Below, piece after piece: positions 25,924-34,917 of a stretch of DNA of 64,000 nucleotides. The DNA is taken from contig JAFLBD010000001.1 of assembly GCA_017303935.1 (NCBI GenBank), positions 620,001-684,000 on the forward strand, read 5' to 3'. The notes below the pieces were generated by a model. The model made no database searches and was not told where the DNA came from. It saw nothing but the letters and a program-made list of their open reading frames with translations. The translations under genes were made by a program, and so were the position numbers. This DNA comes from Armatimonadota bacterium. GTDB lineage: Bacteria; Armatimonadota; Fimbriimonadia; Fimbriimonadales; Fimbriimonadaceae. Each line of letters begins with the position of its first letter. The first letter of the stretch is position 1.

Positions 25924-26909
25924 TGGCAAAAAGTTGGAAAGAATGGGAGAAGCCCCTTCTCGAAATCGACGAAGCTTTGGCCAAAGCCAAGGAGATCGCA
26001 AAAAACTGCGCCGCTGAAGAGCGCGCAGCGGCTGAAGAACGAATCGCTTACTACGAGCAACGCCGAGACAACATCATCAAAGTGATGTACAGCAGGCTCG
26101 GTGCATGGGAGAAAGTTCTCGTCGCCAGAGCTGAGCCTCGGCCCTATGCACTCGACTACATTGGCGGAATTTGCACCGACTTCGTGGAACTCGGCGGCGA
26201 TCGCCGAATTGGGGATGACCATGCCGTCGTGGGTGGTCCGGCGATGTTTAACGGTCGCCCCGTGATGATTTTGGGCCAACAAAAGGGCCGCAACATTCAG
26301 GATCGGCAGTATCGAAATTTCGCAATGGCCAAGCCTGAAGGGTATCGAAAGGCGATCCGGCTGATGGAGATGGCCAATCGGTGCAAAATGCCGGTTCTCT
26401 CGTTTGTTGATACTCCCGCAGCGGACCCTGGTGTCGAAAGCGAATCGCGCGGCATCAGCGAAGCGATTGCCGCCAGCATCCTCGCCATGTTCGACCTGGA
26501 AGTTCCAAGCATCGCCGTGATCATCGGTGAAGGCGGTTCCGGTGGCGCGATCGGGCTTGCTGCGGCCAGCAAAGTATTGATGCAAGAGCATGCCGTGTAT
26601 TCCGTCATCCCGCCAGAAGGTTGCGCCGCAATCCTTTGGCGACAGCCCGCAGAGGGTGCTAAAGCCGCCGCAGCGCTACGCCTTACAGCACAGAACGCAT
26701 TGGAATGGGGACTGATTGACGGCATCATCAACGAGCCGTTCGGTGCTGCTCACCGAGACTGGAATGAAGCGATGTCTAACGTCAAAACCGCAGTGCAAGA
26801 TGCGTTTTTGAGCCTAGAAGGACTGAGCGGAGACCAGATCAAAGCGCAGCGATACGAAAAGTTTAGAAAGATGGGCCAATTTGTTGATGGGCTCGTTGGC
26901 ACAAACTAA
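25923..26909 (+). CDS. accA: Acetyl-CoA carboxylase carboxyltransferase subunit alpha
   Basis: The partner of AccD. An N-terminal helical segment is followed by YIGGICTDFVELGGDR, GRNIQDRQYRNFAMAKPEGYRKA, FVDTPAADPGVESESRG and GEGGSGGAIGLA, all conserved in the alpha subunit. The 328-residue length is normal. accB and accC are not in the window. A promoter for pdhA follows within 45 bases. Confidence 0.96.
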   Translation: MAKSWKEWEKPLLEIDEALAKAKEIAKNCAAEERAAAEERIAYYEQRRDNIIKVMYSRLGAWEKVLVARAEPRPYALDYIGGICTDFVELGGDRRIGDDHAVVGGPAMFNGRPVMILGQQKGRNIQDRQYRNFAMAKPEGYRKAIRLMEMANRCKMPVLSFVDTPAADPGVESESRGISEAIAASILAMFDLEVPSIAVIIGEGGSGGAIGLAAASKVLMQEHAVYSVIPPEGCAAILWRQPAEGAKAAAALRLTAQNALEWGLIDGIINEPFGAAHRDWNEAMSNVKTAVQDAFLSLEGLSGDQIKAQRYEKFRKMGQFVDGLVGTN

Positions 26910-26950
26910 GCGATTTTTCGGTTCAAACTCTCGTCTGAATAGCAGGGGAT

Positions 26951-26959
26951 TGGTATACT
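26951..26959 (+). promoter_or_regulatory. Extended -10 promoter of pdhA
   Basis: TGG directly followed by TATACT fits an extended -10 element. No good -35 is seen. The leader to the GTG start would be about 85 bases. Confidence 0.45.
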
Positions 26960-27052
26960 CGACTCAATTGCGCGCATGTCTTCAACGGCGCAGACGCCGC
27001 GACGCAACGTAGGATTTTGTAAACCAAGATCTATTCAAGGAGAAGACTTCGC

Positions 27053-28069
27053 GTGGCGAAACCAGCGCATATCAACAAGCAGGAATCCCCTGCAAACCTC
27101 GAAAAATACTACCGACAGATGCTCGAAATCCGAGCATTCGAAACTCGGTGCAACCAGATTTATCGTTCGGGCAAGGCCGGCGGCTACCTCCACGTCTACA
27201 TCGGCATGGAAGCTCTTGCTGTGGGTTGGATCAACAGCATCAAAGTCGGCTACGACTATGTGATCACCGCCTACCGAGACCACGCCCAGCCATTGCTCAT
27301 GGGTAGCGATCCAGTGAAACTGTTCGCCGAGATCATGGGCCGCAAGGATGGCTACAGCCAAGGCAAGGGCGGTTCGATGCACATCTATGATCTAGAACGA
27401 AACTTCTTTGGCGGATGGGGCATTGTCGGGGGCCACACCCCTCTCGGCGCCGGACTAGCCTTCGCGGCAAAGTATCGCAAAGAAGATCGGGTAACGATTT
27501 GCTACCTCGGCGACGGTGCCTCAAACGCGGGCGTGTTCTTTGAAACTTTGAACATGGCGGCTCTTTGGAACCTGCCTGTGATCTTCATCATCGAGAACAA
27601 CGAATTCGCGATGGGTACTCGGTTGGAATACCACGCCGCAGATACCGAACTGTACAAGCGCGGTTTGCCGTTCGGCATCAAGAGCGAGCGAGTAGACGGT
27701 ATGGATGTTCTCCAAGCCAAAGAAGATGCCCAGCGCATCGTGGATTGGGTCCGAACCAACCAAAAGCCATACATCGTTGAGATCATGAGCTACCGATTTG
27801 CAGGTCACGGCGCGGCGGACAACGATCGCCAGCTCTACCGAACTCGGGAAGAAGAGATCGAGAACGAAAAGCGCGACCCGATCGCCAGACTCGAGAAGTT
27901 CATGAAGTCGAACAACATCATGACGGAAGAGAAGATGGAAGCCATCCGAGAGGAGATCGAGGATTGGGCAGACGCCAAGCTCGAAGAGGCCGACAAATCG
28001 CCGTTCCCAGATGTCCAAGACGTCTACGACCACGTTTACACCGACATGGAACCGGAGAAGGGCCACTAA
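27053..28069 (+). CDS. pdhA: Pyruvate dehydrogenase E1 component, alpha subunit
   Basis: With PdhB it decarboxylates pyruvate (or a related 2-oxo acid) on thiamine diphosphate. GKGGSMHIYD and the cofactor motif GDGASNAGVFFETLNMAALW with IIENN are diagnostic; RFAGHGAADN is the phosphorylation-loop region of E1 alpha. The GTG at 27053 follows AAGGAGAAG by a suitable distance. The E1 substrate (pyruvate versus branched-chain or acetoin) is not fixed by these motifs, but the adjacent acetyl-CoA carboxylase genes favour pyruvate. Confidence 0.92.
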   Translation: MAKPAHINKQESPANLEKYYRQMLEIRAFETRCNQIYRSGKAGGYLHVYIGMEALAVGWINSIKVGYDYVITAYRDHAQPLLMGSDPVKLFAEIMGRKDGYSQGKGGSMHIYDLERNFFGGWGIVGGHTPLGAGLAFAAKYRKEDRVTICYLGDGASNAGVFFETLNMAALWNLPVIFIIENNEFAMGTRLEYHAADTELYKRGLPFGIKSERVDGMDVLQAKEDAQRIVDWVRTNQKPYIVEIMSYRFAGHGAADNDRQLYRTREEEIENEKRDPIARLEKFMKSNNIMTEEKMEAIREEIEDWADAKLEEADKSPFPDVQDVYDHVYTDMEPEKGH

Positions 28070-28073
28070 GACA

Positions 28074-29054
28074 ATGCCAATTCAAGAAATGACTTATCGT
28101 GACGCTCTGCGTCAATGCATCATCGAAGAAATGGATGCCGATCCTGAAGTGTTCGTCATGGGCGAAGACATCGGGCGATATCAAGGCACCTTCCGCGTGA
28201 CCCAAGGATTGTTCGAAAAATACGGCGGAGATCGAATCATCGATACTCCGATCGTTGAACCTGGTTTCACCGGTATTGCCATTGGTGCGGCGATGACTGG
28301 GCTTCGTCCAATTGTCGAAATGATGACGATGTCGTTCAGCATCCTTGCTCTCGACCAGATCATCAACCACGCTGCAAAGATTCACTATATGACCGGCGGT
28401 CAGGCCAGTGTGCCTCTCGTCGTTCGTGGTCCTGGCGGCGCCGCTAATCAGCTCAGTGCTCAACACAGCCACTCGATCGAGGGATGGTATGCGCACGTTC
28501 CAGGCTTGAAGGTCGTGGCACCAGCAACGGCAGAAGACGCCTACGGAATGCTCCGAACTGCGATTCGCGACAACAACCCAGTGATCTTCACCGAAAACCC
28601 GGGTCTGTATAGCATCAAGGGAGAAGTGAACATTGGCGAAGGTGTCTCCGTTCTGTTCGGCAAGGCGCGAATCGCCCGCGAGGGTACCGACATCACTTTG
28701 GTGGCCTATAGCCGAATGGTGCATGTTTCACTCGCTGCGGCAGAAAAGCTGGCCGAAGAAGGCATTTCCTGCGAAGTTGTAGATGTCCGATCTCTGCTTC
28801 CACTGGATACCGAAACGATCTTCAATAGCGTTCGAAAGACACATCGAGCAGCCGTTGTCTATGAAGATTGGAAGAGCGGTGGATTCGGCTCTGAGATCGC
28901 AAGCAGGATCAACGAAAACTGCTTCGATGATCTCGATGCGCCGGTTGGACGTGTCGGAGGACTCAATGTCCCGATGCCGTACACTCGAAACCTCGAGCTG
29001 GAGTGCATTCCGAACGATTCCGACGTGATTGACGCGATTCGTAAGCTAATCTAA
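28074..29054 (+). CDS. pdhB: Pyruvate dehydrogenase E1 component, beta subunit
   Basis: The 326-residue partner of PdhA. MTYRDALRQCIIEEMDADP, FVMGEDIGRYQGTFRVTQGL, DTPIVEPGFTGIAIGAAMTG and VRGPGGAANQLSAQHS are typical of E1 beta chains. ATG 28074 comes four bases after the pdhA stop. E2 and E3 genes do not follow; a long hairpin ends the unit at 29075-29109. Confidence 0.93.
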   Translation: MPIQEMTYRDALRQCIIEEMDADPEVFVMGEDIGRYQGTFRVTQGLFEKYGGDRIIDTPIVEPGFTGIAIGAAMTGLRPIVEMMTMSFSILALDQIINHAAKIHYMTGGQASVPLVVRGPGGAANQLSAQHSHSIEGWYAHVPGLKVVAPATAEDAYGMLRTAIRDNNPVIFTENPGLYSIKGEVNIGEGVSVLFGKARIAREGTDITLVAYSRMVHVSLAAAEKLAEEGISCEVVDVRSLLPLDTETIFNSVRKTHRAAVVYEDWKSGGFGSEIASRINENCFDDLDAPVGRVGGLNVPMPYTRNLELECIPNDSDVIDAIRKLI

Positions 29055-29074
29055 CACTAGAATTAGCCAATAGT

Positions 29075-29109
29075 AACAAATCCCTTCAGAAATTCTGGAG
29101 GGATTTGTT
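29075..29109 (+). terminator. Long hairpin after pdhB
   Basis: AACAAATCCCT (29075-29085) pairs with 29099-29109, and CAGA/TCTG extend the stem inward around an AAT loop. Only a weak T-rich stretch follows. Confidence 0.75.
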
Positions 29110-29169
29110 CATTTACCACTACCGAAATGGCACGATTTCGCATAAAATGATCGTGCAGCGGTGCTATCC

Positions 29170-29565
29170 ATGAGGGATTTTTGTCAGTTATCAGGACCTT
29201 GGGCGGGATTCTCGGTTCAGCACCTTTTTCGAATCAACGAGACTATCCAGCTTCGAATCGACCAGACCACAATCGTTGGGACAGGCTCAGACTATGATGG
29301 TCACTTCGAACTCTCGGGGGATTATGACGTCAAAACGCAAAAAGTCACGCTGACTCGGCGTTACACGTGGACCACCGAGGTCAGCCAGGAAGGTGTTGGA
29401 ATTCCATATCATTACGATGGTCATTGGAACGGAGTCATGGTTTCAGGGCGATGGTACGTGCGAAGTAATCCCGAGATGGGCGGCGAATTCGAAATGTGGC
29501 CGAACAGTGAGGAGGATCGGAAGTTGCTGATGATCGACTTACTTGAATTGTCTACGCGCGCTTAG
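29170..29565 (+). CDS. Hypothetical beta-rich protein
   Basis: A 131-residue protein with no signal peptide and a pattern of antiparallel strands, for instance FELSGDYDVKTQKVTLTRRY and GHWNGVMVSGRWYV, in a layout like small lipocalin- or glycan-binding-type sandwiches. I do not recognise the family. The ATG at 29170 was preferred to the GTG at 29161. It precedes secDF by 62 bases and may be co-transcribed with it. Confidence 0.55.
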   Translation: MRDFCQLSGPWAGFSVQHLFRINETIQLRIDQTTIVGTGSDYDGHFELSGDYDVKTQKVTLTRRYTWTTEVSQEGVGIPYHYDGHWNGVMVSGRWYVRSNPEMGGEFEMWPNSEEDRKLLMIDLLELSTRA

Positions 29566-29591
29566 CGTTGAAGGGTAGACTGTTGGACTGC

Positions 29592-29607
29592 CTCAGCCTC
29601 GGCTGAG
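29592..29607 (+). other. Hairpin just upstream of the secDF ribosome site
   Basis: CTCAGC and GCTGAG pair around a CTCG loop, four bases before the AAAGGAG ribosome site. It may influence translation of secDF or end the preceding transcript weakly. Confidence 0.35.
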
Positions 29608-29627
29608 CATCAAAGGAGTCGTCGGCT

Positions 29628-32150
29628 TTGCAGTCACAGTCGCAAAAAGGTTATCTTTTCTTATTACTCGTCATCGTTCTGGCAGGACTCTCCGGCTGGT
29701 TGTTCCAGCGCGAGAAGTTTCTGTACGGGCTAGACGTCCAGGGAGGCATTCGCCTTTCTTACGGAATTCAGTTCGATTCCGATCCAAAGAAGGCGCAAGA
29801 GCAGCGCGATAAGCTGCCGCTGATCCGCCGTAACTTGGTTCGAATTCTACAAAACCGATCCTCTGGCGCGTTGGGCGTTGCCGAGCCGAGCGTTCAAGCT
29901 AAAGGTGAGACTGAATTCATCGTCGAGATTCCAGGCTTTAAGAATCTCGAAGAAGCACGGCAAGTGCTGGGTTCTACCGCGAAACTCGAAGCCTATCACG
30001 CGACGACTGTGGTTTCTAGAAGTGCGAGCTATCGAACGTACACTGCTGGCGGAATCAAGAAGGGCGAAGACGGCAACTACTACGAAGTCTTCATCGACAA
30101 GAACAACCCGAGTAAGGAAGTCGTCCCTTCGGATCCTGCCTACCGGCAAATGATTGCCGGCTGGACGAAGATTCTGGATGGCGACGAGCTTGCTCAAGCC
30201 TCTATTCAAAACTTGAATAGCGGTCAGGCGATTCCGACTTTCAAGTTTAGTGAGTCTGGCGCACGCAAGATGGGGGCATGGTCTCGATCGGTGATGAACC
30301 GTGGTGAGAGCCTCGCATTCGTTCTTGACGGTCGCGTGATCAGCATCGCACCATTGAAGGATGGCGCTGTGCTTGAAGGCGATGCCGTCATCGAGGGTCA
30401 ATTCGAACCCGCCTACGTTCGTAACTTGGTTGAGCTGTTGAATGCTGGTGCGCTTCCAGTTCAGCTCGTCGAAACAAGTTCGATGACGGTGGACCCAACG
30501 ATCGGTAGCAAGGCACTCACACAGATGGTCACCGCCGGTGCCGTGAGCTTTGCCGTGATCGGCCTGTTCTTGCTGGTGTACTACATCTTCCCAGGATTTG
30601 TGGCCTTGGTGGCGTTGTTGCTGTACATGCTGTTCACCCTGACGGTGCTCAAGCTGACCAACGCAACCTTCTCGCTCGCCGCGATTGCTGGCTTTATCCT
30701 TTCGGTTGGTATGGCGGTTGACGCCAACATCCTCGTTTTTGAACGGGTGAAGGAAGAAATGCGGGACGGCCGATCGCTCATGACGGCGGTCGAACTCGGA
30801 TTCAAACGCGCCTTCCCGGCGATTTTGGACTCGAACGCTTGTACGATTCTCACCTCGATTACACTCAGCATTTTCGGCACGGGACCTGTTAAAGGTTTTG
30901 CCAGCACGCTGATCATCGGTGTGGCGATTTCGATGTTTACCGCCGTTGTGATCACTCGGTCGCTGCTCGTCTTCTTGGTCGGTTCCGGCATCGGAAACAA
31001 TCCGAAGCTGTTCGGCTTGGAGCGATCCTGGTTCGGCGAAAAGTACGAGCTGACCGCTGACGAGAATCCTTGGCCGATCATGAAGGGGACCAAGAAGTGG
31101 TTCTTGATTTCCTTGGTCACGATCATCCCAGGTCTCATTTGCGTGGGCATGGGCGGCATCAAGCCAAACGTGGAATTCAGCGGTGGCGCTGAAGCTGTGT
31201 TCATCCTGCCTGCGAACAGCACGGCAACTTCCGCTTCGATCACAAAGTCATTTGAGACCAATGGATTCCCAGGAAGTGTTGTCAAGATCGCTTCGGACGG
31301 AACAAATAAGCTCGCATATGCGACCATTCCGCCGCACAAGGGCGTCGATCTGAATTCTGAGGGAATCCGCGAAGAGGTTGGCAAGGCTTCCGGCCTAAAT
31401 GCCGTTCCTTCGAACTTCTCTACCGTTGGTCCGACCGTTGCGCAAGAGACGATTGATAACGCCGTGAAAGGTGTTGTGATCAGCTCGCTGCTGATCGTCT
31501 TCTACCTGGCGGCACGATTTGGTGTTGCGCTTGGTGGATTAAAGAACGGTCTCAAGTTTGGCCTTTCCGCTATCGGTGCCTTGGTCCACGACGTTCTGTT
31601 TGTGGTCGGTGTGGCTGGCGCGGTTGGTTCGATCTGGGGCTGGGAAGTCAGCGCGCTGTTTATCACGGCGATGCTCACTGTCATCGGTTTCTCGGTTCAC
31701 GATACGATCGTGATCTTCGACCGAATTCGTGAAAACCTCCACCGTCCACAACCAGGCGAAACGTTCGAGCACCTTTGTGACCGATCGGTCACTCGGTCGT
31801 TCGCACGGTCGCTGAACACCTCGATGACGGTGATCGCGACTCTCGCGATCTTGGTTGCTTTTGGAACTGCGACGCCTGATCTCAAGTTCTTCTGCGTCAC
31901 GATGCTTGCTGGAATTCTGTCTGGAACGTACTCGTCGATCTTCAATGCGACGCCAATTCTGTGGCTCTGGGATAAATCGACCGTGCGACGAAAGGGTGAG
32001 ACCGCTGGATTCATCGGCGCCGCTGTTCAAGATCAAGCACGCATCCGAGCGATTCAGAACGCAGCTGTGGCAGAGACTGCCGCTGGCAACTATGGCACCG
32101 TGAAGCGACGCGACCGCGTCCGAGATCGAGCCCGAAAGGATATTGACTAA
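29628..32150 (+). CDS. secDF: Protein translocase subunits SecD and SecF fused in one chain
   Basis: The 840-residue membrane protein uses proton motive force to complete Sec export. The SecD half has FLYGLDVQGGIRLSY, the periplasmic domain and the AVDANILVFERVKEEM transmembrane motif; the SecF half starts near residue 490 with a membrane helix, NVEFSGGAEAVF and later VHDTIVIFDRIRENL. Fusion is known in several phyla. The start is TTG 29628, nine bases after AAAGGAG. yajC is not adjacent. Confidence 0.96.
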   Translation: MQSQSQKGYLFLLLVIVLAGLSGWLFQREKFLYGLDVQGGIRLSYGIQFDSDPKKAQEQRDKLPLIRRNLVRILQNRSSGALGVAEPSVQAKGETEFIVEIPGFKNLEEARQVLGSTAKLEAYHATTVVSRSASYRTYTAGGIKKGEDGNYYEVFIDKNNPSKEVVPSDPAYRQMIAGWTKILDGDELAQASIQNLNSGQAIPTFKFSESGARKMGAWSRSVMNRGESLAFVLDGRVISIAPLKDGAVLEGDAVIEGQFEPAYVRNLVELLNAGALPVQLVETSSMTVDPTIGSKALTQMVTAGAVSFAVIGLFLLVYYIFPGFVALVALLLYMLFTLTVLKLTNATFSLAAIAGFILSVGMAVDANILVFERVKEEMRDGRSLMTAVELGFKRAFPAILDSNACTILTSITLSIFGTGPVKGFASTLIIGVAISMFTAVVITRSLLVFLVGSGIGNNPKLFGLERSWFGEKYELTADENPWPIMKGTKKWFLISLVTIIPGLICVGMGGIKPNVEFSGGAEAVFILPANSTATSASITKSFETNGFPGSVVKIASDGTNKLAYATIPPHKGVDLNSEGIREEVGKASGLNAVPSNFSTVGPTVAQETIDNAVKGVVISSLLIVFYLAARFGVALGGLKNGLKFGLSAIGALVHDVLFVVGVAGAVGSIWGWEVSALFITAMLTVIGFSVHDTIVIFDRIRENLHRPQPGETFEHLCDRSVTRSFARSLNTSMTVIATLAILVAFGTATPDLKFFCVTMLAGILSGTYSSIFNATPILWLWDKSTVRRKGETAGFIGAAVQDQARIRAIQNAAVAETAAGNYGTVKRRDRVRDRARKDID

Positions 32151-32163
32151 TAAAGGTCAGTAG

Positions 32164-32208
32164 AAAAAAAAAGAACTCCCCACGGAAATCGAGGGGAGTT
32201 CTTTTTTT
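32164..32208. terminator. Bidirectional terminator between secDF and the SIS-domain gene
   Basis: A 16-bp stem (32166-32181 with 32193-32208) with A-rich and T-rich flanks, so it works on both strands. It includes the first base of the SIS gene's stop codon region (32207-32209). Confidence 0.95.
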
Positions 32209-33151
32209 ACAGGGTCATCGTGACTTTACTGAGGAACCTTGGATCGTCAGGGTTTAGTCCTCGAGCGCGAGCCGCGAGTAACGCGATCCATTGCCCAAAG
32301 AAGATTTCGGCAATTGGGGAATCTGCGGCATCCGAATACTCCGGAGCGCTGACCACCAAGCACCCTTGTGCTTCGATGTCCTCTGGCCGGGGACCAAAGA
32401 CCAAAGCGCAAGTGCCGTGACCCGCAAGAGCTTTGGGCCCGTGCTGGAAGTCCGCCGTCGAATAACTCTTGCAAGGCAACAGCGCACACTCCATGAGTTT
32501 CAGGGCGGTTTCTTGCGCAGTGCTGAAGTTGTATCCGCGGGCCAGAGAGAATAGGATCGTGGATCGGAGCACCGGTCCGAGCGCTTCTTGGGCAGCCTCG
32601 CGAGTCAAGTTCGCCCAACTGCTTGAGGGAAGGTTCGGCGCAGGAAGGTCTGCCCCCAGAGCGCGTACAAGCTGGTACATCGCCAGAAGGGAAGAAGAAT
32701 ACGTTTTGGTCGCGGCAACGGCTTGCTCTGTTCCGGCTTCAAGGAGAAGGCAGTGCTCCGCTTCTTCGTGCATCCTTGATCCGGCGGTGTTCGTGATGGC
32801 TAAAGTCGAATGCCCCTGCGCCTTCATCCTGGCGAGAACCTCGGCCACATCTGGTGCAGCCCCGGATTGAGAAATACCGATCGCCAGACATTTCGGATAC
32901 TTGATGTCACTCTTGTAGCGCGTCAGTGTGGATGGTGCGGCAAGCACGACTGGAATTCGAAGGTGAATCTCGATCAGGTACCGGGCATAGAGTGCGGCGT
33001 TGTCGCTAGAACCCCGCGCGGCAATCAGCACCATCTCGTACTTTTGTCCGCCAACCATCGATGAAAGCTGGTCAAGGTAACCGGAAGATCGCGACGCGAG
33101 CAAATCAGGTTGCGACAAGATCTCAGATTCCATCAGGTTGCCAAGTTGCAT
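32207..33151 (-). CDS. SIS-domain sugar-phosphate isomerase/deaminase, GlmS-isomerase-like
   Basis: The 314-residue product contains two SIS domains: LIAARGSSDNAALYARYL and ISQSGAAPDVAEVLARM in the first, FSLARGYNFSTAQETALKLMEC and the catalytic-loop region STADFQHGPKAL in the second, with the C-terminal DPRFLSKVTMTL resembling GlmS. The glutaminase domain of GlmS is absent, so glucosamine-6-phosphate deaminase (NagB-II type) or another aminosugar isomerase is likely. It could feed the amino-sugar pool used by GlmM. Confidence 0.82.
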   Translation of the reverse strand: MQLGNLMESEILSQPDLLASRSSGYLDQLSSMVGGQKYEMVLIAARGSSDNAALYARYLIEIHLRIPVVLAAPSTLTRYKSDIKYPKCLAIGISQSGAAPDVAEVLARMKAQGHSTLAITNTAGSRMHEEAEHCLLLEAGTEQAVAATKTYSSSLLAMYQLVRALGADLPAPNLPSSSWANLTREAAQEALGPVLRSTILFSLARGYNFSTAQETALKLMECALLPCKSYSTADFQHGPKALAGHGTCALVFGPRPEDIEAQGCLVVSAPEYSDAADSPIAEIFFGQWIALLAARARGLNPDDPRFLSKVTMTL

Positions 33152-33157
33152 AGGTTC

Positions 33158-33163
33158 ATTTTA
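33158..33163 (-). promoter_or_regulatory. Candidate -10 element (TAAAAT) of the SIS-domain gene
   Basis: On the minus strand TAAAAT ends six bases before ATG 33151, with no ribosome site. Confidence 0.5.
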
Positions 33164-33174
33164 GCGGCAAGCGG

Positions 33175-33180
33175 TATGCT
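33175..33180 (+). promoter_or_regulatory. Candidate -10 element (TATGCT) of the histidine kinase gene
   Basis: GG then TATGCT ends six bases before ATG 33187. Together with the SIS -10 it occupies most of a 35-base divergent gap. Confidence 0.5.
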
Positions 33181-33186
33181 GTTGCC

Positions 33187-34908
33187 ATGATCCCTGCCGA
33201 CGTATTTGCCAGTTTGGCCCAGACGGCGGCGCAGGCAAAGACTCAAACCATCGCCCTGGAACTGCTTGTCAACGCGGCGATGAAGCTCACCGATAGTCGA
33301 AATGCGCTTCTAGCGGTTGTCGATGAAGATGAAGGTTGGGTCGAACTGCGGCATGGTTGTGGAAGCGATTGGTCCGACAACTTGAACGCGCTGCGGTTCC
33401 AGCCCAGTGAGACCAACAGCTTAGGAATCGTGGGCGCGGTCGCGATGCTGGGCGAATCGGTGCGGCTTGGTGATGTGGACAAAGACCCGCGTTACCGAGA
33501 GCTCTTCTCGAATTCGCAGAGTGAAGTCGCCGTCCCCGTCAAGGATCGACACGGCCGGATTGTCGCTGTTCTCAATGTCGAGAGTGATCGCAAGAATCAC
33601 TACACCGCGCTCCATCAAAAGATGGCAGAAGGTGTGGCGCATCTCGCGTCGGTGATCTTCGATAGGGAAGAGCGGGAGCGAAGGGAACAGGCGCTCATGC
33701 AGATTGGTAACGCACTGGACCGAGCCGATACCGAAGAGAGCCTTATTTCTCAGATTTTGGATGTCGCTGAGGAAGTGCTCAACTTCCACTCATTCACCGT
33801 TTTTCTACTCGACCGAGATCGAGACGAATACATTTTGAAGGGAGCGACTGGGTCGCTTCGCGCGAAAGTCGGAGAGGCGAGCTATCGCGCTGGAGAAGGG
33901 CTAACCGGATGGGTCTGCCAAACCGGAGAGAGTTTGCTTCTCAACAAGCCGCAGTCTGATCCACGGTGGGTGGGGAAGTTCACCGAGATTCCGAGCGATC
34001 AAGTAGCGAGCTATCTGGCCGTACCGATCATGTTGCGCGGGATTCCAATCGGCGCGCTCCGTCTGTTGCGCGGCAAGAATGACAACCCCTTGGTGGACAT
34101 GCGGTTCACCGACGATGATCTGCGTTTGTTGGAATCAATATCGGACCAAACCGCTGCAGGGCTCGACCGGATTGGTTCGATTCGCCGCACGATCAAGGTG
34201 GAGCGCATGGCGGCTTGGGGTGAGATGAGCGCTAAGAGCAGCCACATGATCGGCAACCGGATGTTTGCGCTCAAGGGAGAAGTCAATGAACTTGGCTTTC
34301 TGCTGAAAGAGAGTTCGCCGGACCTTCATTCTATTGCAGAAATTCATCGCAATCTGGAGATTCAGGTTCTTCGAATCGATGAGCTGCTACAGGAGTTTCG
34401 TGACTACGTGTCTGCGTCGCAAGTCTCACTCGTCCGAGCAGATTTGAACTTTGTGGTCAAAGAAAGCGTGACGGAAGTCTTTCCGAAGCGGTCGGAAGTG
34501 GAGCTGCAGATGGAGCTCAGCGAAGACATTCCAGAAGTCGAACTTGACGTTCGAAAGTTCCGAAGATCGGTCAGCGAACTCGTGGAAAATGCATTGAGCT
34601 ACATTTCGTCGGGAAATCTGACGGTGCGAACGAGGCTCGCGACGAAGGACGACATACAAATATCCCGGATGGTCCCCCACGTCCAATACGCGGTGATCGA
34701 GGTTGAGGACACCGGCCCCGGAGTGCCGGAGTCGCAAAAAGATGTAATTTTTCAGCCGTTTTTCAGCAGTCGTGTTAAGGGAATGGGACTCGGCCTTTCG
34801 ATCGTCAAGGGCATCGCAGAGGCGCATGGAGGTACCGTAGTAGAACGCGGAGTCGAGGGCAAGGGTGCCAAGTTCGTGATGCTGGTGCCCGTTGCCAATC
34901 GTCCGTAA
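33187..34908 (+). CDS. GAF-GAF sensor histidine kinase
   Basis: Two GAF domains (about 20-165 and 175-335) precede a dimerisation helix pair and a HATPase domain. ATP-binding boxes are clear: ELVENALSYI (N box), EDTGPGVP (G1), VIFQPFF (F box) and GMGLGLSIVKGIAEAHGG (G2). The H-box reads SSHMIGNRM, with Met where most HisKA kinases have Glu or Asp after the His. No membrane segment is visible, so it is cytosolic. No response regulator gene is adjacent; the following genes are wall- and tRNA-related. Confidence 0.88.
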   Translation: MIPADVFASLAQTAAQAKTQTIALELLVNAAMKLTDSRNALLAVVDEDEGWVELRHGCGSDWSDNLNALRFQPSETNSLGIVGAVAMLGESVRLGDVDKDPRYRELFSNSQSEVAVPVKDRHGRIVAVLNVESDRKNHYTALHQKMAEGVAHLASVIFDREERERREQALMQIGNALDRADTEESLISQILDVAEEVLNFHSFTVFLLDRDRDEYILKGATGSLRAKVGEASYRAGEGLTGWVCQTGESLLLNKPQSDPRWVGKFTEIPSDQVASYLAVPIMLRGIPIGALRLLRGKNDNPLVDMRFTDDDLRLLESISDQTAAGLDRIGSIRRTIKVERMAAWGEMSAKSSHMIGNRMFALKGEVNELGFLLKESSPDLHSIAEIHRNLEIQVLRIDELLQEFRDYVSASQVSLVRADLNFVVKESVTEVFPKRSEVELQMELSEDIPEVELDVRKFRRSVSELVENALSYISSGNLTVRTRLATKDDIQISRMVPHVQYAVIEVEDTGPGVPESQKDVIFQPFFSSRVKGMGLGLSIVKGIAEAHGGTVVERGVEGKGAKFVMLVPVANRP

Positions 34909-34917
34909 TCCAGAGCT

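Noticed and set aside
27918-28724. Minus-strand frame of 268 codons over pdhA and pdhB
   Set aside because: Antisense shadow of two well-supported enzymes.
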